Shown piece by piece: positions 37,401 through 45,953 of a stretch of DNA of 64,000 bases. Location of the stretch: the NCBI RefSeq assembly GCF_014201585.1, contig NZ_JACHES010000002.1:124001-188000 (forward strand), read 5' to 3'. A program made the translations under genes and the position numbers. How positions within the stretch are numbered: position 1 is the first letter of the stretch; every line of letters begins with the position of its first letter. The notes under the pieces were generated by a model. That model searched no databases. It saw only the letters and a program-made list of their open reading frames with translations, and was not told the origin of the DNA. This DNA is from Anoxybacillus tengchongensis (GTDB lineage: Bacteria > Bacillota > Bacilli > Bacillales > Anoxybacillaceae).

Positions 37401-39458
37401 TTAATCTAATTTTTCGCCGTTTAAAACGCCCGATTGTTGTAAATGTTCACGAAGTAGCGCATATGTTTCATGGCGCCAAAACGAAGGCGAAGCAATGAGG
37501 CGCGCTGCATCTTGTCGCGCCACTTCTAAAATGCGATAGTCGTGAACAAGATCGCCAAGGCGAAACTCGGGCATGCCGCTTTGCTTCGTTCCGAAAAAGT
37601 CGCCCGGTCCACGCAGCTCTAAATCTTTTTCAGACAATACAAAGCCGTCGTTTGTTTCTGTCATAATGCGCATTCGCTCTTTTCCGGTTTCTGATTTTGG
37701 ATCAGCGACTAAAATACAGTACGACTGCGCTTGTCCGCGCCCAACGCGCCCACGCAACTGATGAAGTTGGGCAAGACCGAAACGATCCGCATCATAAATG
37801 ACCATGACCGTTGCATTCGGAACGTTTACGCCGACCTCAACAACCGTTGTAGAAACTAAAATATGGATGTCGTTTGTGCTAAAAGCACGCATCACTTCTT
37901 CTTTTTCTTCTGAAGATAAACGACCGTGCATCAATCCAATGCGATATCGTCCTTTATAATAGTGCGTCAGCATCGCATGCACATCAATAGCATTTTGAAC
38001 ATCAAGCTTTTCTGATTCTTCAATGAGCGGGCAAATGACGTATGCTTGATGACCCGCATCGACTTGTTTGGCAATAAATTGAAATACACGTTCAAGCATA
38101 TCGTGTTTTACCCAATATGTTTCAATTTTTTTTCTTCCTTTTGGCATTTCATCAATGACGGACACGTCCATTTCTCCAAATGCCGTAATCGCAAGCGTAC
38201 GTGGAATAGGTGTCGCCGTCATAAATAATACATCGGGCGATTGTCCTTTTTCACGTAAAATACGTCGCTGTTCGACCCCGAAACGATGTTGTTCATCTGT
38301 GATAACAACACCAAGTTTCGCAAAATTCACATCGTCTTGAATGAGCGCGTGCGTACCGACAACAATGTGAACGTCGCCTGCTGCGAGCTGTTCGAGTAGC
38401 TGTTTACGCCTTTTTCCTTTTACCGAACTCGTCAACAGTTCGACACGAATGCCCATCGGTGCAAGTAGCGAACAAAGGGACTCAGCATGTTGCTCAGCTA
38501 AAATTTCTGTCGGTACCATTAACGCTCCTTGATACCCTGATAAATACACTGCGTATAATACAATAGCAGCAACGACTGTTTTTCCCGAACCGACATCGCC
38601 TTGTAATAGGCGATTCATACGGTATGGTGATTTTAAATCTTGCACAATTTCACGCACAACGCGCTGTTGGGCGTTCGTTAACGGAAAAGGGAGCGACTGA
38701 ATAAAAGCATGAAGCTGCTCATCGGAAAAGCGATGAGCAACGCCCGGTGACTGTTCGCGACGATATTTTTTCAACGCTTGCATTTTCAATTGAAAAAGTA
38801 AAAATTCTTCATAAACGAGACGGCGCCGCGCTTGTTTCAGTTGCTCGTGCGAAAGCGGCATATGAATGGCTCGTATTGCATCACGTTTTGATATAAGCCG
38901 ATATGTTTGCAGCAACTCGTTCGGTAACGGATCGACGATCGCATCGCTGTATTGTTGCAAAGCAAGCGCAATAAAACGTCGCATACCTTTCACCGTTACA
39001 TCGCCACGCGTCGAATAAACCGGTTCGATTTCCTTTTGCTGTTTCATTTCCCCGATGTGTAACTGTTGTACCGTAATCGTTTGACGATGTTTATCCCACT
39101 TTCCTGTGATCGTTACCGTTTCGTGTAAAGCAAGCTTCTTTTTCAAATACGGTTGGTTAAAACAAACGGCGGTTACTAAAAACCGGTCCACAAGTACACG
39201 AAACGTTAACCGTGACTTTTTTCTGCTGTAGTACGTCAGCACAGGCTCGCTATATACTTTGCCAACAATCGTTATTTTTTCATCGTGCTTTGCTTCTTCT
39301 AATGAACATATGCGATAATCTTCATAACGAAAAGGGAAATGATATAACAGTTGTTCAATTGTATCAATTCCCATATCATGAAGAGCGGCGGCTGTTTCTT
39401 CACCAATTCCTTTAATCGATGTGACTGTTTGTTGTAGTACGTCACTCACGTTTCTCAT
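37401..39458 (-). CDS. recG: ATP-dependent DNA helicase RecG
   Basis: RecG remodels stalled forks and recombination intermediates. The 685-residue protein has an N-terminal wedge/OB domain, Walker A GDVGSGKT, DEQH box (VVITDEQHRFG), the TATPIPRTLA motif, and helicase C (STTVVEVGVNVPNATVMV). The TRG-like C-terminal segment is present. The start lies within the sdaAA end (17-base overlap); the ribosome-binding site is weak, and GTG 39449 is an alternative. Confidence 0.96.
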   Translation of the reverse strand: MRNVSDVLQQTVTSIKGIGEETAAALHDMGIDTIEQLLYHFPFRYEDYRICSLEEAKHDEKITIVGKVYSEPVLTYYSRKKSRLTFRVLVDRFLVTAVCFNQPYLKKKLALHETVTITGKWDKHRQTITVQQLHIGEMKQQKEIEPVYSTRGDVTVKGMRRFIALALQQYSDAIVDPLPNELLQTYRLISKRDAIRAIHMPLSHEQLKQARRRLVYEEFLLFQLKMQALKKYRREQSPGVAHRFSDEQLHAFIQSLPFPLTNAQQRVVREIVQDLKSPYRMNRLLQGDVGSGKTVVAAIVLYAVYLSGYQGALMVPTEILAEQHAESLCSLLAPMGIRVELLTSSVKGKRRKQLLEQLAAGDVHIVVGTHALIQDDVNFAKLGVVITDEQHRFGVEQRRILREKGQSPDVLFMTATPIPRTLAITAFGEMDVSVIDEMPKGRKKIETYWVKHDMLERVFQFIAKQVDAGHQAYVICPLIEESEKLDVQNAIDVHAMLTHYYKGRYRIGLMHGRLSSEEKEEVMRAFSTNDIHILVSTTVVEVGVNVPNATVMVIYDADRFGLAQLHQLRGRVGRGQAQSYCILVADPKSETGKERMRIMTETNDGFVLSEKDLELRGPGDFFGTKQSGMPEFRLGDLVHDYRILEVARQDAARLIASPSFWRHETYALLREHLQQSGVLNGEKLD

Positions 39459-40329
39459 TCGGCTTGCCGAAAATGCTCGCTTCTAATTTACGAGCGGTCG
39501 GCGTCGCCGCTAACCCTCCTTGTGCTGTTTCTTTTAACGCAATAGGCATCGTTTGACCGATGCGAAACATCGCTTCAATCACTTCATCGCACGGAATGCG
39601 ACTTTGTATCCCAGCAAGTGCCATATCAGCAGCAATCATCGCATTTGCTGCTCCGATCGCATTTCGTTTCACACATGGTACTTCCACTAACCCTGCAACA
39701 GGGTCACAGACGAGCCCAAGCATATTTTTTAACGCGATCGCCATCGCTTCTGCCGCTTGTCTTGGTGTACCACCAGCCATTTCGACAAGCGCCGCCGCTG
39801 CCATGCCTGCTGCTGAGCCGACTTCTGCTTGACAACCTCCTGCCGCTCCAGAAATCGATGCGTTGTTTGCAACAACGAATCCGAACGCACCAGCTGTAAA
39901 TAAAAACTCAACCATTTGTTCACGCGTCGGCTGCAGTTTTTCTTTTACTGCAAATAACGTACCTGGGACGACACCAGCCGATCCTGCTGTCGGGGTAGCA
40001 CAAATCATTCCCATCGCCGCGTTCACTTCGTTCGTCGCCATTGCTTTGCTCACGGCATCTAAAATCGTTTCTCCCGATAAAAATTGGCCGCGTGCAATAT
40101 ATTGTTGTAAGAGAGGAGCATCGCCGCCCGTTAGCCCGGAATGCGAGCGAACACCTGCTAATCCGCGTATGACGGCTTGTTCCATCACTTGTAAGTTTTT
40201 CTCCATTTGCGCAACGATATCCTCTCGACTGCGCTCAGTCACTTCCATTTCTTGGCGAATCATCACTTCAGCAATTTTTATTTGTTCCCGTTCCGCTCGT
40301 TCCACAAGTTCTGCTACATTTCGAAACAT
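39442..40329 (-). CDS. sdaAA: L-serine dehydratase, iron-sulfur alpha subunit
   Basis: Catalytic subunit of the two-part serine deaminase (L-serine to pyruvate and ammonia). The 295-residue protein is Gly/Ala-rich in the catalytic part. The iron-sulfur cysteines are visible around SGAAGGCQAEVGSAAG, LVCDPVAGLVEVPCVKRN and the IPCDEV region. It follows sdaAB by 24 bases and overlaps recG. Confidence 0.95.
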   Translation of the reverse strand: MFRNVAELVERAEREQIKIAEVMIRQEMEVTERSREDIVAQMEKNLQVMEQAVIRGLAGVRSHSGLTGGDAPLLQQYIARGQFLSGETILDAVSKAMATNEVNAAMGMICATPTAGSAGVVPGTLFAVKEKLQPTREQMVEFLFTAGAFGFVVANNASISGAAGGCQAEVGSAAGMAAAALVEMAGGTPRQAAEAMAIALKNMLGLVCDPVAGLVEVPCVKRNAIGAANAMIAADMALAGIQSRIPCDEVIEAMFRIGQTMPIALKETAQGGLAATPTARKLEASIFGKPNEKRE

Positions 40330-40353
40330 CGTTATCTCCCCTTTGCGCCGAGC

Positions 40354-41016
40354 TTACTCGACAATTTTTGTTACGTCAATGATATGTGGTAGCGCTTTTA
40401 ATTGTTCAACAATCGCATCGTCAATATTTTGATCGACTTCAATCGTCATTAACGCTTGTTTTCCTTTTTCTTTCCGCGAGACTTCCATGTGACCGATGTT
40501 GATAGCATATTTCGCCAACACGTTAGCGACCCCTGCGATCGCTCCATAACGATCGTTATGCATAATTAAAAGGGCAGGGTGATGACCAGAAAGCTTTAAT
40601 TCGAAACCGTTTAGCTCAATAATTTCAATTTTTCCACCGCCAATTGAAATGCCGACAAGCTCTAATTCGCCTTGTTCGTCGCCGAGACGAATTTTTGCAG
40701 TATTTGGGTGAGGCGGAATCGCTTCTTCTTCATGAAACGTGATGCGAATACCTTCTTGTTTGGCGATGTGTAACGATGTTTTCATTCGTTCATCAAACGT
40801 ATCAAAATTTAATAAGCCGCCAACGATGGCAACATCTGTGCCGTGTCCTTTGTACGTCTCAGCGAATGAACCGTAAAAGAAAATATCGGCCCATGCTGGC
40901 TTTCTCCCAAATAAATTGCGCGCTACTTTGCCAATGCGTACCGCTCCTGCTGTATGCGAGCTTGACGGACCGATCATAATCGGACCGATAATGTCAAATA
41001 CACTGCGATATTTCAC
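40354..41016 (-). CDS. sdaAB: L-serine dehydratase, beta subunit
   Basis: Regulatory/structural partner of SdaAA. The 220-residue protein carries DIIGPIMIGPSSSHTAGAVR at the start, an allosteric-substrate-binding-like domain, and a C-terminal ACT domain (about 145-220: MHNDRYGAIAGVANVLAK). Start is GTG 41016 after AAAGGGGAG. A terminator separates it from fakA. Confidence 0.95.
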   Translation of the reverse strand: MKYRSVFDIIGPIMIGPSSSHTAGAVRIGKVARNLFGRKPAWADIFFYGSFAETYKGHGTDVAIVGGLLNFDTFDERMKTSLHIAKQEGIRITFHEEEAIPPHPNTAKIRLGDEQGELELVGISIGGGKIEIIELNGFELKLSGHHPALLIMHNDRYGAIAGVANVLAKYAINIGHMEVSRKEKGKQALMTIEVDQNIDDAIVEQLKALPHIIDVTKIVE

Positions 41017-41043
41017 GTTTTGTTCTCCCCTTTGTCATCTTCA

Positions 41044-41073
41044 TGAAAAAGAAGGGGAACACTCCCCTTCTTT
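41044..41073 (-). terminator. Intrinsic terminator after fakA
   Basis: Perfect 11-bp stem (41048-41058 with 41063-41073), 4-base loop, T-rich tail TTCATG on the minus strand. It lies 30 bases past the fakA stop and directly before sdaAB. Confidence 0.85.
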
Positions 41074-41102
41074 CATTGTATGTGAATGATAGCGATCTCG
41101 CG

Positions 41103-42761
41103 TTATTCAATCGCAAAAATAAATGGATAGAGCGGTTGACCACCGTGATGTGTTTCTACTTCGACATGTGGGAATTGTTGTTCAACAAATTGAACGACGT
41201 GTGCAAGTTGTTCTTCTGTCGCATCTTCACCAAAGAGAATCGTTAAAATCTCGTCTTCCTCGCTAACCATATGTGTAAGTAACGTTTCAACGACATGCGT
41301 AAGCTCTTTGTCCGATACGACAATTTTCCCATCGGCAATTCCCATATAATCATCTTTTTCGATTTCGACACCATCAATATTTGTATCGCGTACAGCAAAC
41401 GTCACTTGTCCTGTTTTTACGCGAGCAAGTGCCTCCGTCATCGCTTTCTCATTGTCTTCTTTTGTCGCAGAAGGGTTAAAGGAAAGCAAAGCAGTCATTC
41501 CTTGTGGTACTGTTTTTGATGGAATGACAACCACATCACATGAAGCGACAGAAGCGGCTTGTTGAGCTGCTAAAATAATGTTTTTATTATTTGGCAAAAC
41601 AAATACCGTTTGGGCATTTACTTCCTCAATTGCCTTCACGATGTCTTCTGTGCTTGGATTCATCGTTTGTCCACCTTCGATGACCGCATGAGCACCGATG
41701 CTTGTAAATAATTCGGCAATGCCATCCCCCATTGCTACCGCAACGATGCCATATGGGATGCGCTCTTGTTTTTTCGGCGGCTGCATCTCTTGGTGAACAA
41801 TATTTGCGTGCTGTTCGCGCATGTTTTCGATTTTAATGTTAATTAAACTTCCGTAGCGTTGTGCATAAGTGAGCACTTCACCTGGTTGCTCCGCATGAAT
41901 GTGCACTTTCACTAATTCATCATCTGCAATAACAAGAAGCGAATCACCGAAACGGCTTAAATCTTGACGAAATGCATCTTCATGAAACGGATGTTTCGCT
42001 ACTTTATCTTGCTCAAATTTCACCATAAATTCTGTACAATATCCAAATTCAATATCATCTGCACTTAGATGGCTTTGAACGTTGCGATGATGTTCTGTGC
42101 GGACGAGCTGTTCCATTGACAATGCTTCTGTTTCTGCAATCGTTTCACCTTTTAAAGCAGCTAAAAATCCTTCATATACAAATACGAGGCCTTGTCCACC
42201 GCTGTCGACGACACCTACTTCTTTTAAAACAGGAAGTAAATCAGGCGTCCGCTTCAACGATGCTTTTGCTTCTTTTAACACTTCCGTCATCACAACGACG
42301 ATATCCGTTTCTTTTTTCGCCACAGCTACTGCGCGCTTTGCTGCGTCTTTTGCAACGGTTAAAATTGTACCTTCAACTGGCTTCATGACCGCTTTATATG
42401 CCGTTTGTACACCCGCTTCAAGCGCCGCCGCAAACTCTTTGCTGTTAATTTCGCTTTTTTGTTCAATCGCTTTCGCAAATCCACGGAATAATTGCGATAA
42501 AATGACGCCTGAATTTCCGCGCGCGCCCATTAATAATCCCTTCGCTAGCGCACTTGCCACTTTCCCGATATGGTCAGATACGTGATTTTTTACTTCTTTC
42601 GCACCAGACGTCATCGACAAATTCATGTTCGTTCCTGTATCCCCATCTGGAACGGGAAACACGTTTAATGCATCTACTGTTTTTGCATTGTTCGCTAAAT
42701 GTGTCGCGCCTTGCAACACCATTTGTGCAAAGCGTTTCCCATCTAATGTTGTCATTGTCAC
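41103..42761 (-). CDS. fakA: Fatty acid kinase FakA (YloV, DAK2/DhaL-type)
   Basis: FakA phosphorylates fatty acids bound to FakB partners. The 552-residue protein has an N-terminal DhaL kinase domain with VFPVPDGDTGTNMNLSMTSG (Mg-ATP site) and GARGNSGVILSQLFRGF, a middle domain, and a C-terminal DegV-like/FakA domain. Start GTG 42761 is 9 bases after GGAGG and gives the same N-terminal length as B. subtilis YloV. No fakB lies in the window. Confidence 0.95.
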   Translation of the reverse strand: MTMTTLDGKRFAQMVLQGATHLANNAKTVDALNVFPVPDGDTGTNMNLSMTSGAKEVKNHVSDHIGKVASALAKGLLMGARGNSGVILSQLFRGFAKAIEQKSEINSKEFAAALEAGVQTAYKAVMKPVEGTILTVAKDAAKRAVAVAKKETDIVVVMTEVLKEAKASLKRTPDLLPVLKEVGVVDSGGQGLVFVYEGFLAALKGETIAETEALSMEQLVRTEHHRNVQSHLSADDIEFGYCTEFMVKFEQDKVAKHPFHEDAFRQDLSRFGDSLLVIADDELVKVHIHAEQPGEVLTYAQRYGSLINIKIENMREQHANIVHQEMQPPKKQERIPYGIVAVAMGDGIAELFTSIGAHAVIEGGQTMNPSTEDIVKAIEEVNAQTVFVLPNNKNIILAAQQAASVASCDVVVIPSKTVPQGMTALLSFNPSATKEDNEKAMTEALARVKTGQVTFAVRDTNIDGVEIEKDDYMGIADGKIVVSDKELTHVVETLLTHMVSEEDEILTILFGEDATEEQLAHVVQFVEQQFPHVEVETHHGGQPLYPFIFAIE

Positions 42762-42778
42762 AGACTAGTTCCTCCTCA

Positions 42779-43141
42779 CTACGGATTCGTGACACGAACC
42801 CCTTGAACATAGATGTTAATCGAATGAACAGATAAACCTAACGTTTGATCTAACGTATACTTCACTTTCGTTTGTACGTTATGGGCAACTTCAGAAATTT
42901 TCGTACCGTAGCTAACGATGACGTATAAATCGATGTGCACTTCATCGTTTTCTTGGCGAACAACAATACCTTTTGCGAAATTTTCACGACGTAAAATTTC
43001 AGCAATCCCATCTTTCAATTGATTTTTTGATGCCATGCCGACAATGCCGTAACAATCGACCGCGGCTCCTCCAGCAATTGCTGCAATGACATCGTTGCTA
43101 ATTTCAACACGACCGTATTTCGTTTGTAATTCAATGGACAT
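42779..43141 (-). CDS. yloU: Asp23/Gls24 family envelope stress protein YloU
   Basis: A 120-residue Asp23 family protein (AIAGGAAVDCYGIVGM, VDLYVIVSYG-like segment). Related proteins are surface-associated or membrane-anchored stress proteins. The gene pairs with fakA in Firmicutes. A divergent 220-base gap to rpmB holds the promoters. The exact function is unknown. Confidence 0.93.
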   Translation of the reverse strand: MSIELQTKYGRVEISNDVIAAIAGGAAVDCYGIVGMASKNQLKDGIAEILRRENFAKGIVVRQENDEVHIDLYVIVSYGTKISEVAHNVQTKVKYTLDQTLGLSVHSINIYVQGVRVTNP

Positions 43142-43284
43142 CGCTCAAGTCCCCTTTCTTGTTAGGTAGCTAACGCCATTGTACTATACTCGGCTTATTT
43201 TTAAAAGTTCCTACCCATAGTATATTTACCCGAAATAGAAAACAGATGTCAAGGTTATTTTCTTGAAAGAGTATGTCGGAAGTA

Positions 43285-43313
43285 TTGCAATCCGTTTTTA
43301 TGTATGATAAATT
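43285..43313 (+). promoter_or_regulatory. Candidate sigma-A promoter of rpmB
   Basis: TTGCAA, 17-base spacer, TAAATT, about 48 bases before rpmB. Moderate -10 match. The rest of the 220-base divergent gap (43142-43361) holds TTGACA (minus strand, near 43245) and TACAAT-like boxes likely serving yloU. Confidence 0.5.
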
Positions 43314-43361
43314 ATAGTAGTGTTTTGAGCACGTAGTTTGGCAAGTGAGGAGGGAAACAAA

Positions 43362-43547
43362 ATGGCAAAATGCTTTGTGACTGGTAAGAAAAAATCATTC
43401 GGAAACGCTCGTTCTCACGCAATGAATGCGAGCCGCCGCACATGGAAAGCAAACCTTCAAAAAGTTCGCATTTTAGTTGACGGAAAGCCAAAGCGCGTTT
43501 GGGTTTCTGCTCGCGCATTAAAATCCGGAAAAGTAGAACGTGTGTAA
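43362..43547 (+). CDS. rpmB: 50S ribosomal protein L28
   Basis: L28 (61 residues), a small basic protein near the exit region of 23S r[18 protein letters not shown] and [14 protein letters not shown] are typical. Start ATG 43362 follows AGGAGG; the frame also opens earlier but without homologous residues. It is the only plus-strand gene between 1 and 60 kb and is ended by a bidirectional terminator shared with spoVM. Confidence 0.98.
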   Translation: MAKCFVTGKKKSFGNARSHAMNASRRTWKANLQKVRILVDGKPKRVWVSARALKSGKVERV

Positions 43548-43551
43548 TAGA

Positions 43552-43579
43552 AAAAAGCACCAATCATTTGGTGCTTTTT
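43552..43579. terminator. Bidirectional terminator between rpmB and spoVM
   Basis: Perfect 12-bp stem (43552-43563 with 43568-43579, AAAAAGCACCAA/TTGGTGCTTTTT), loop TCAT. A/T tails serve both strands. It lies 4 bases after the rpmB stop, and its right arm reaches the spoVM stop codon. Confidence 0.93.
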
Positions 43580-43658
43580 ATCCTTTTTTGAACGAATTTA
43601 ACATTGCTCGCACAATTCCACCTAAAAATTTCGGCAACTTAATCGTATAAAATTTCAC
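43578..43658 (-). CDS. spoVM: Stage V sporulation protein M (26 residues, GTG start)
   Basis: SpoVM is an amphipathic helix that recognises the convex forespore membrane and anchors the spore coat base through SpoIVA. The translation begins GTG 43658 after GGGGAGGG and reads MKFYTIKLPKFLGG, then IVRAMLNSFKKG; it is 26 codons plus stop. Pro9 (LPKF) is the residue known to matter for curvature sensing. Only a few C-terminal residues differ from B. subtilis. It sits between rpmB and thiN, the B. subtilis position. Confidence 0.95.
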   Translation of the reverse strand: MKFYTIKLPKFLGGIVRAMLNSFKKG

Positions 43659-43731
43659 TATGATTCCCTCCCCTACAGTGCACACTCTTCTACTAATATA
43701 TTCATCTCCGCACAAATCGTACCTCGAAGCG

Positions 43732-44370
43732 TTATTTTTCATCCTTGCTTCTTATCATCATTAATATGCCTTCAGTGAACGAAAAAGTACCAAAATGATG
43801 GATGAGTTCGTTGCTTACGCATAATGTTGATCCAAGCGGTATATCGTGCGCATCGAGCGAATATTTAAATCCCCGAAGCGTTAAAGCACGAATCGGGGTC
43901 ATGGGGATAAAGGAAATATACGAATAGTCGCCTTCATTTTCAACGATATGTTCGCCGTTTCGATAAAGTGTAACGACATTTTGACGATCAATTAATTCAA
44001 TTTGTCCATCTTTTCCTTTAAACAAAAGCTGGACGTTTCCGAATAAATGATCAAGTCGCCCACCTGTTCCTCCAAACACGCGAATTTTTGTCGCTTGTTG
44101 TTCAAGCGCCCAATCAAGTGCAATGTCTGTATCCGTTTGATCTTTTTCAGATGGCCATATGTCGATGTGAGGTAATTTTTTTTTCAATTGTTGTAACTCT
44201 CGTTCATCCATGGAGTCAAAATCGCCAAACGCTCGTTTTGGCATGATTCCCGCATCAAGTAGCGCTAAAACGCCACGATCTACTCCTATCCAACATACGT
44301 CTTCTCCGTCATAAGCTTGCAAATGAGGTAAGAAGCTTGTCGGCCCTCCTGCTACAAGATGAATAATCAA
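43732..44370 (-). CDS. thiN: Thiamine pyrophosphokinase ThiN (YloS)
   Basis: Makes thiamine diphosphate from thiamine and ATP. The 212-residue protein has GVDRGVLALLDAGIMPKRAFGDFDSM near the N-terminus, EKDQTDTDIALDWAL, and GGTGGRLDHLFGN, all family motifs. It follows rpe after a possible terminator and precedes spoVM. Confidence 0.96.
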   Translation of the reverse strand: MIIHLVAGGPTSFLPHLQAYDGEDVCWIGVDRGVLALLDAGIMPKRAFGDFDSMDERELQQLKKKLPHIDIWPSEKDQTDTDIALDWALEQQATKIRVFGGTGGRLDHLFGNVQLLFKGKDGQIELIDRQNVVTLYRNGEHIVENEGDYSYISFIPMTPIRALTLRGFKYSLDAHDIPLGSTLCVSNELIHHFGTFSFTEGILMMIRSKDEK

Positions 44371-44379
44371 TTGGCTCCC

Positions 44380-44416
44380 CTCCTAAGAAAGAAGGATGTG
44401 TCAAGATGACACACCC
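44380..44416 (-). terminator. Probable terminator between rpe and thiN
   Basis: Ten-pair stem with one G-U pair (44394-44403 with 44407-44416) that includes the rpe stop codon, 3-base loop, then TTCTTTCTT on the minus strand. The T-run is interrupted, so partial readthrough is likely. Confidence 0.55.
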
Positions 44417-45057
44417 TCGCGAATAGCGCGAATTGCTTTGGCACGATCTTTTTGATTATAAATGGCTGATCCTGCAACGAGAACGTTCGCTCCGGCTTCG
44501 ACACAAAGTTTTGCGGTTTCAGCGTGAATGCCGCCGTCGACTTCAATTTCAACAGAAATTCCACGCTCGCGAACGAGTGTTGAGAATGCTTGAATTTTTG
44601 GAAGTACTGCTGGAATAAACGATTGTCCACCAAAACCCGGATTGACCGTCATAAATAAAACGAGGTCAATGTCTTCAACCAAATGTTCAATCATCGAAAT
44701 CGGTGTATGCGGATTTAACGCTACTCCTGCTTTTACACCATGTTCTTTAATGAGATGAATGGTGCGATGTAAATGCGGACACGCTTCAACGTGTACGGTT
44801 AAATAGTCTGCTCCTGCTTTCGCAAACGTCGGGATATAACGATCGGGTTGTTCGATCATTAAATGAACGTCGAGCGGCAATGTTGTTACAGGTCGAATCG
44901 CTTCCACGATGAGCGGGCCGATGGTAATATTCGGGACGAAATGCCCGTCCATGACATCGACGTGAATATAATCCGCTCCCCCACGCTCAACATCGATAAT
45001 TTCTTCGCCAAGTTTAGCGAAATTGGCAGATAAAATGGATGGTGCAATTTTAACCAT
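44401..45057 (-). CDS. rpe: Ribulose-phosphate 3-epimerase
   Basis: Pentose phosphate enzyme interconverting ribulose-5-P and xylulose-5-P. Start ATG 45057 (MVKIAPSILSANFAKLG) lies 2 bases after the rsgA stop; the ribosome-binding site GAGGT lies within rsgA. TIM-barrel motifs: VDVMDGHFVPNITIG, MTVNPGFGGQSFI and EVDGGI. 218 residues. Confidence 0.97.
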   Translation of the reverse strand: MVKIAPSILSANFAKLGEEIIDVERGGADYIHVDVMDGHFVPNITIGPLIVEAIRPVTTLPLDVHLMIEQPDRYIPTFAKAGADYLTVHVEACPHLHRTIHLIKEHGVKAGVALNPHTPISMIEHLVEDIDLVLFMTVNPGFGGQSFIPAVLPKIQAFSTLVRERGISVEIEVDGGIHAETAKLCVEAGANVLVAGSAIYNQKDRAKAIRAIREGVSS

Positions 45058-45059
45058 GT

Positions 45060-45941
45060 TTAATACCTCGGCTTTCGTTCTTTGATTTCCTCGATAAAGC
45101 TCACGTAATGTTCGTAACGATAAGAAGGAATGTCTCCCGAGGCTAACGCCTCTTTCACCGCACATTTCGGCTCGGCTGTATGCGTACAACCACGAAACTT
45201 ACAATCAGCACTTCTAGCTACAAACTCTGGAAAACAAAGCGGCAATTGTTCGAGTTCGATCTCATCGAATTCTAGCGCACTAAATCCCGGCGTATCTGCA
45301 ACAAAACCGCCCCCGATTTCAATTAACTCAACATGCCTTGTCGTATGTTTTCCTCGTCCAAGATGATGGGAAATGTCCCCTGTTTTTAACTGTAAGTCCG
45401 GACGTAACGCATTGAGTAAAGACGACTTCCCAACGCCCGACTGCCCCGCAAATACGGACACTTTTCCTGCAAAGTACGGCAATAACGCCTCAACGCCCGC
45501 AAGCGTTTTGACTGACACTTCTAACACATCATATCCAATTTGACGGTAATCGCGAATATATTGTTCGATGTGCGGCTTTGTTTCATCATCGACTAAATCC
45601 ATTTTGCTTACAACAATAACGGGGCGAATGTGTTTTGCTTCAATGAATACGAGAAATCGATCCAGTAGCCCGGGGCTGAAATCTGGCTCGGCGGCTGAAA
45701 ACACTAAGATCGCTTGATCGATATTTGCGATTGGCGGGCGAACAAGTTCATTTTTCCGCTCAAATACATCTAATATGTAGCCTTCTCGCTCATTTTCCGC
45801 CTGAAAAGAGACGTAGTCGCCAACAAGCGGCGTCACTTTCCGCTTTCGAAATACCCCGCGACCACGGCATTGATACACTTGACCGTCGCTTAACACGTAA
45901 TAAAAGCCGCTTAGCGCTTTAATAATTTTTCCTTCTGCCAT
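45060..45941 (-). CDS. rsgA: Small ribosomal subunit GTPase RsgA (CpgA)
   Basis: Late-acting 30S assembly GTPase. It has an N-terminal OB fold, a circularly permuted GTPase (VVSKMDL, then GQSGVGKSSLLN, then DTPGFSALEF), and a C-terminal zinc site (CKFRGCTHTAEPKC). 293 residues, full length. In Bacillus it is a PrkC substrate, and prkC lies directly upstream (12-base gap). Confidence 0.97.
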   Translation of the reverse strand: MAEGKIIKALSGFYYVLSDGQVYQCRGRGVFRKRKVTPLVGDYVSFQAENEREGYILDVFERKNELVRPPIANIDQAILVFSAAEPDFSPGLLDRFLVFIEAKHIRPVIVVSKMDLVDDETKPHIEQYIRDYRQIGYDVLEVSVKTLAGVEALLPYFAGKVSVFAGQSGVGKSSLLNALRPDLQLKTGDISHHLGRGKHTTRHVELIEIGGGFVADTPGFSALEFDEIELEQLPLCFPEFVARSADCKFRGCTHTAEPKCAVKEALASGDIPSYRYEHYVSFIEEIKERKPRY

Positions 45942-45953
45942 ACCTTCCCTCCT

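Noticed and set aside
42097-42585. Plus-strand open frame opposite fakA
   Set aside because: Shadow of the DhaL kinase domain, no start signal.
43142-43361. Riboswitch or T-box in the yloU-rpmB gap
   Set aside because: No T-box TGGNACC, no S-box or other core motif seen; the gap holds promoter-like boxes only.
44367-44633. Minus-strand frame of 88 codons between thiN and rpe
   Set aside because: Lies in another frame inside rpe and has no homologous look or start signal.
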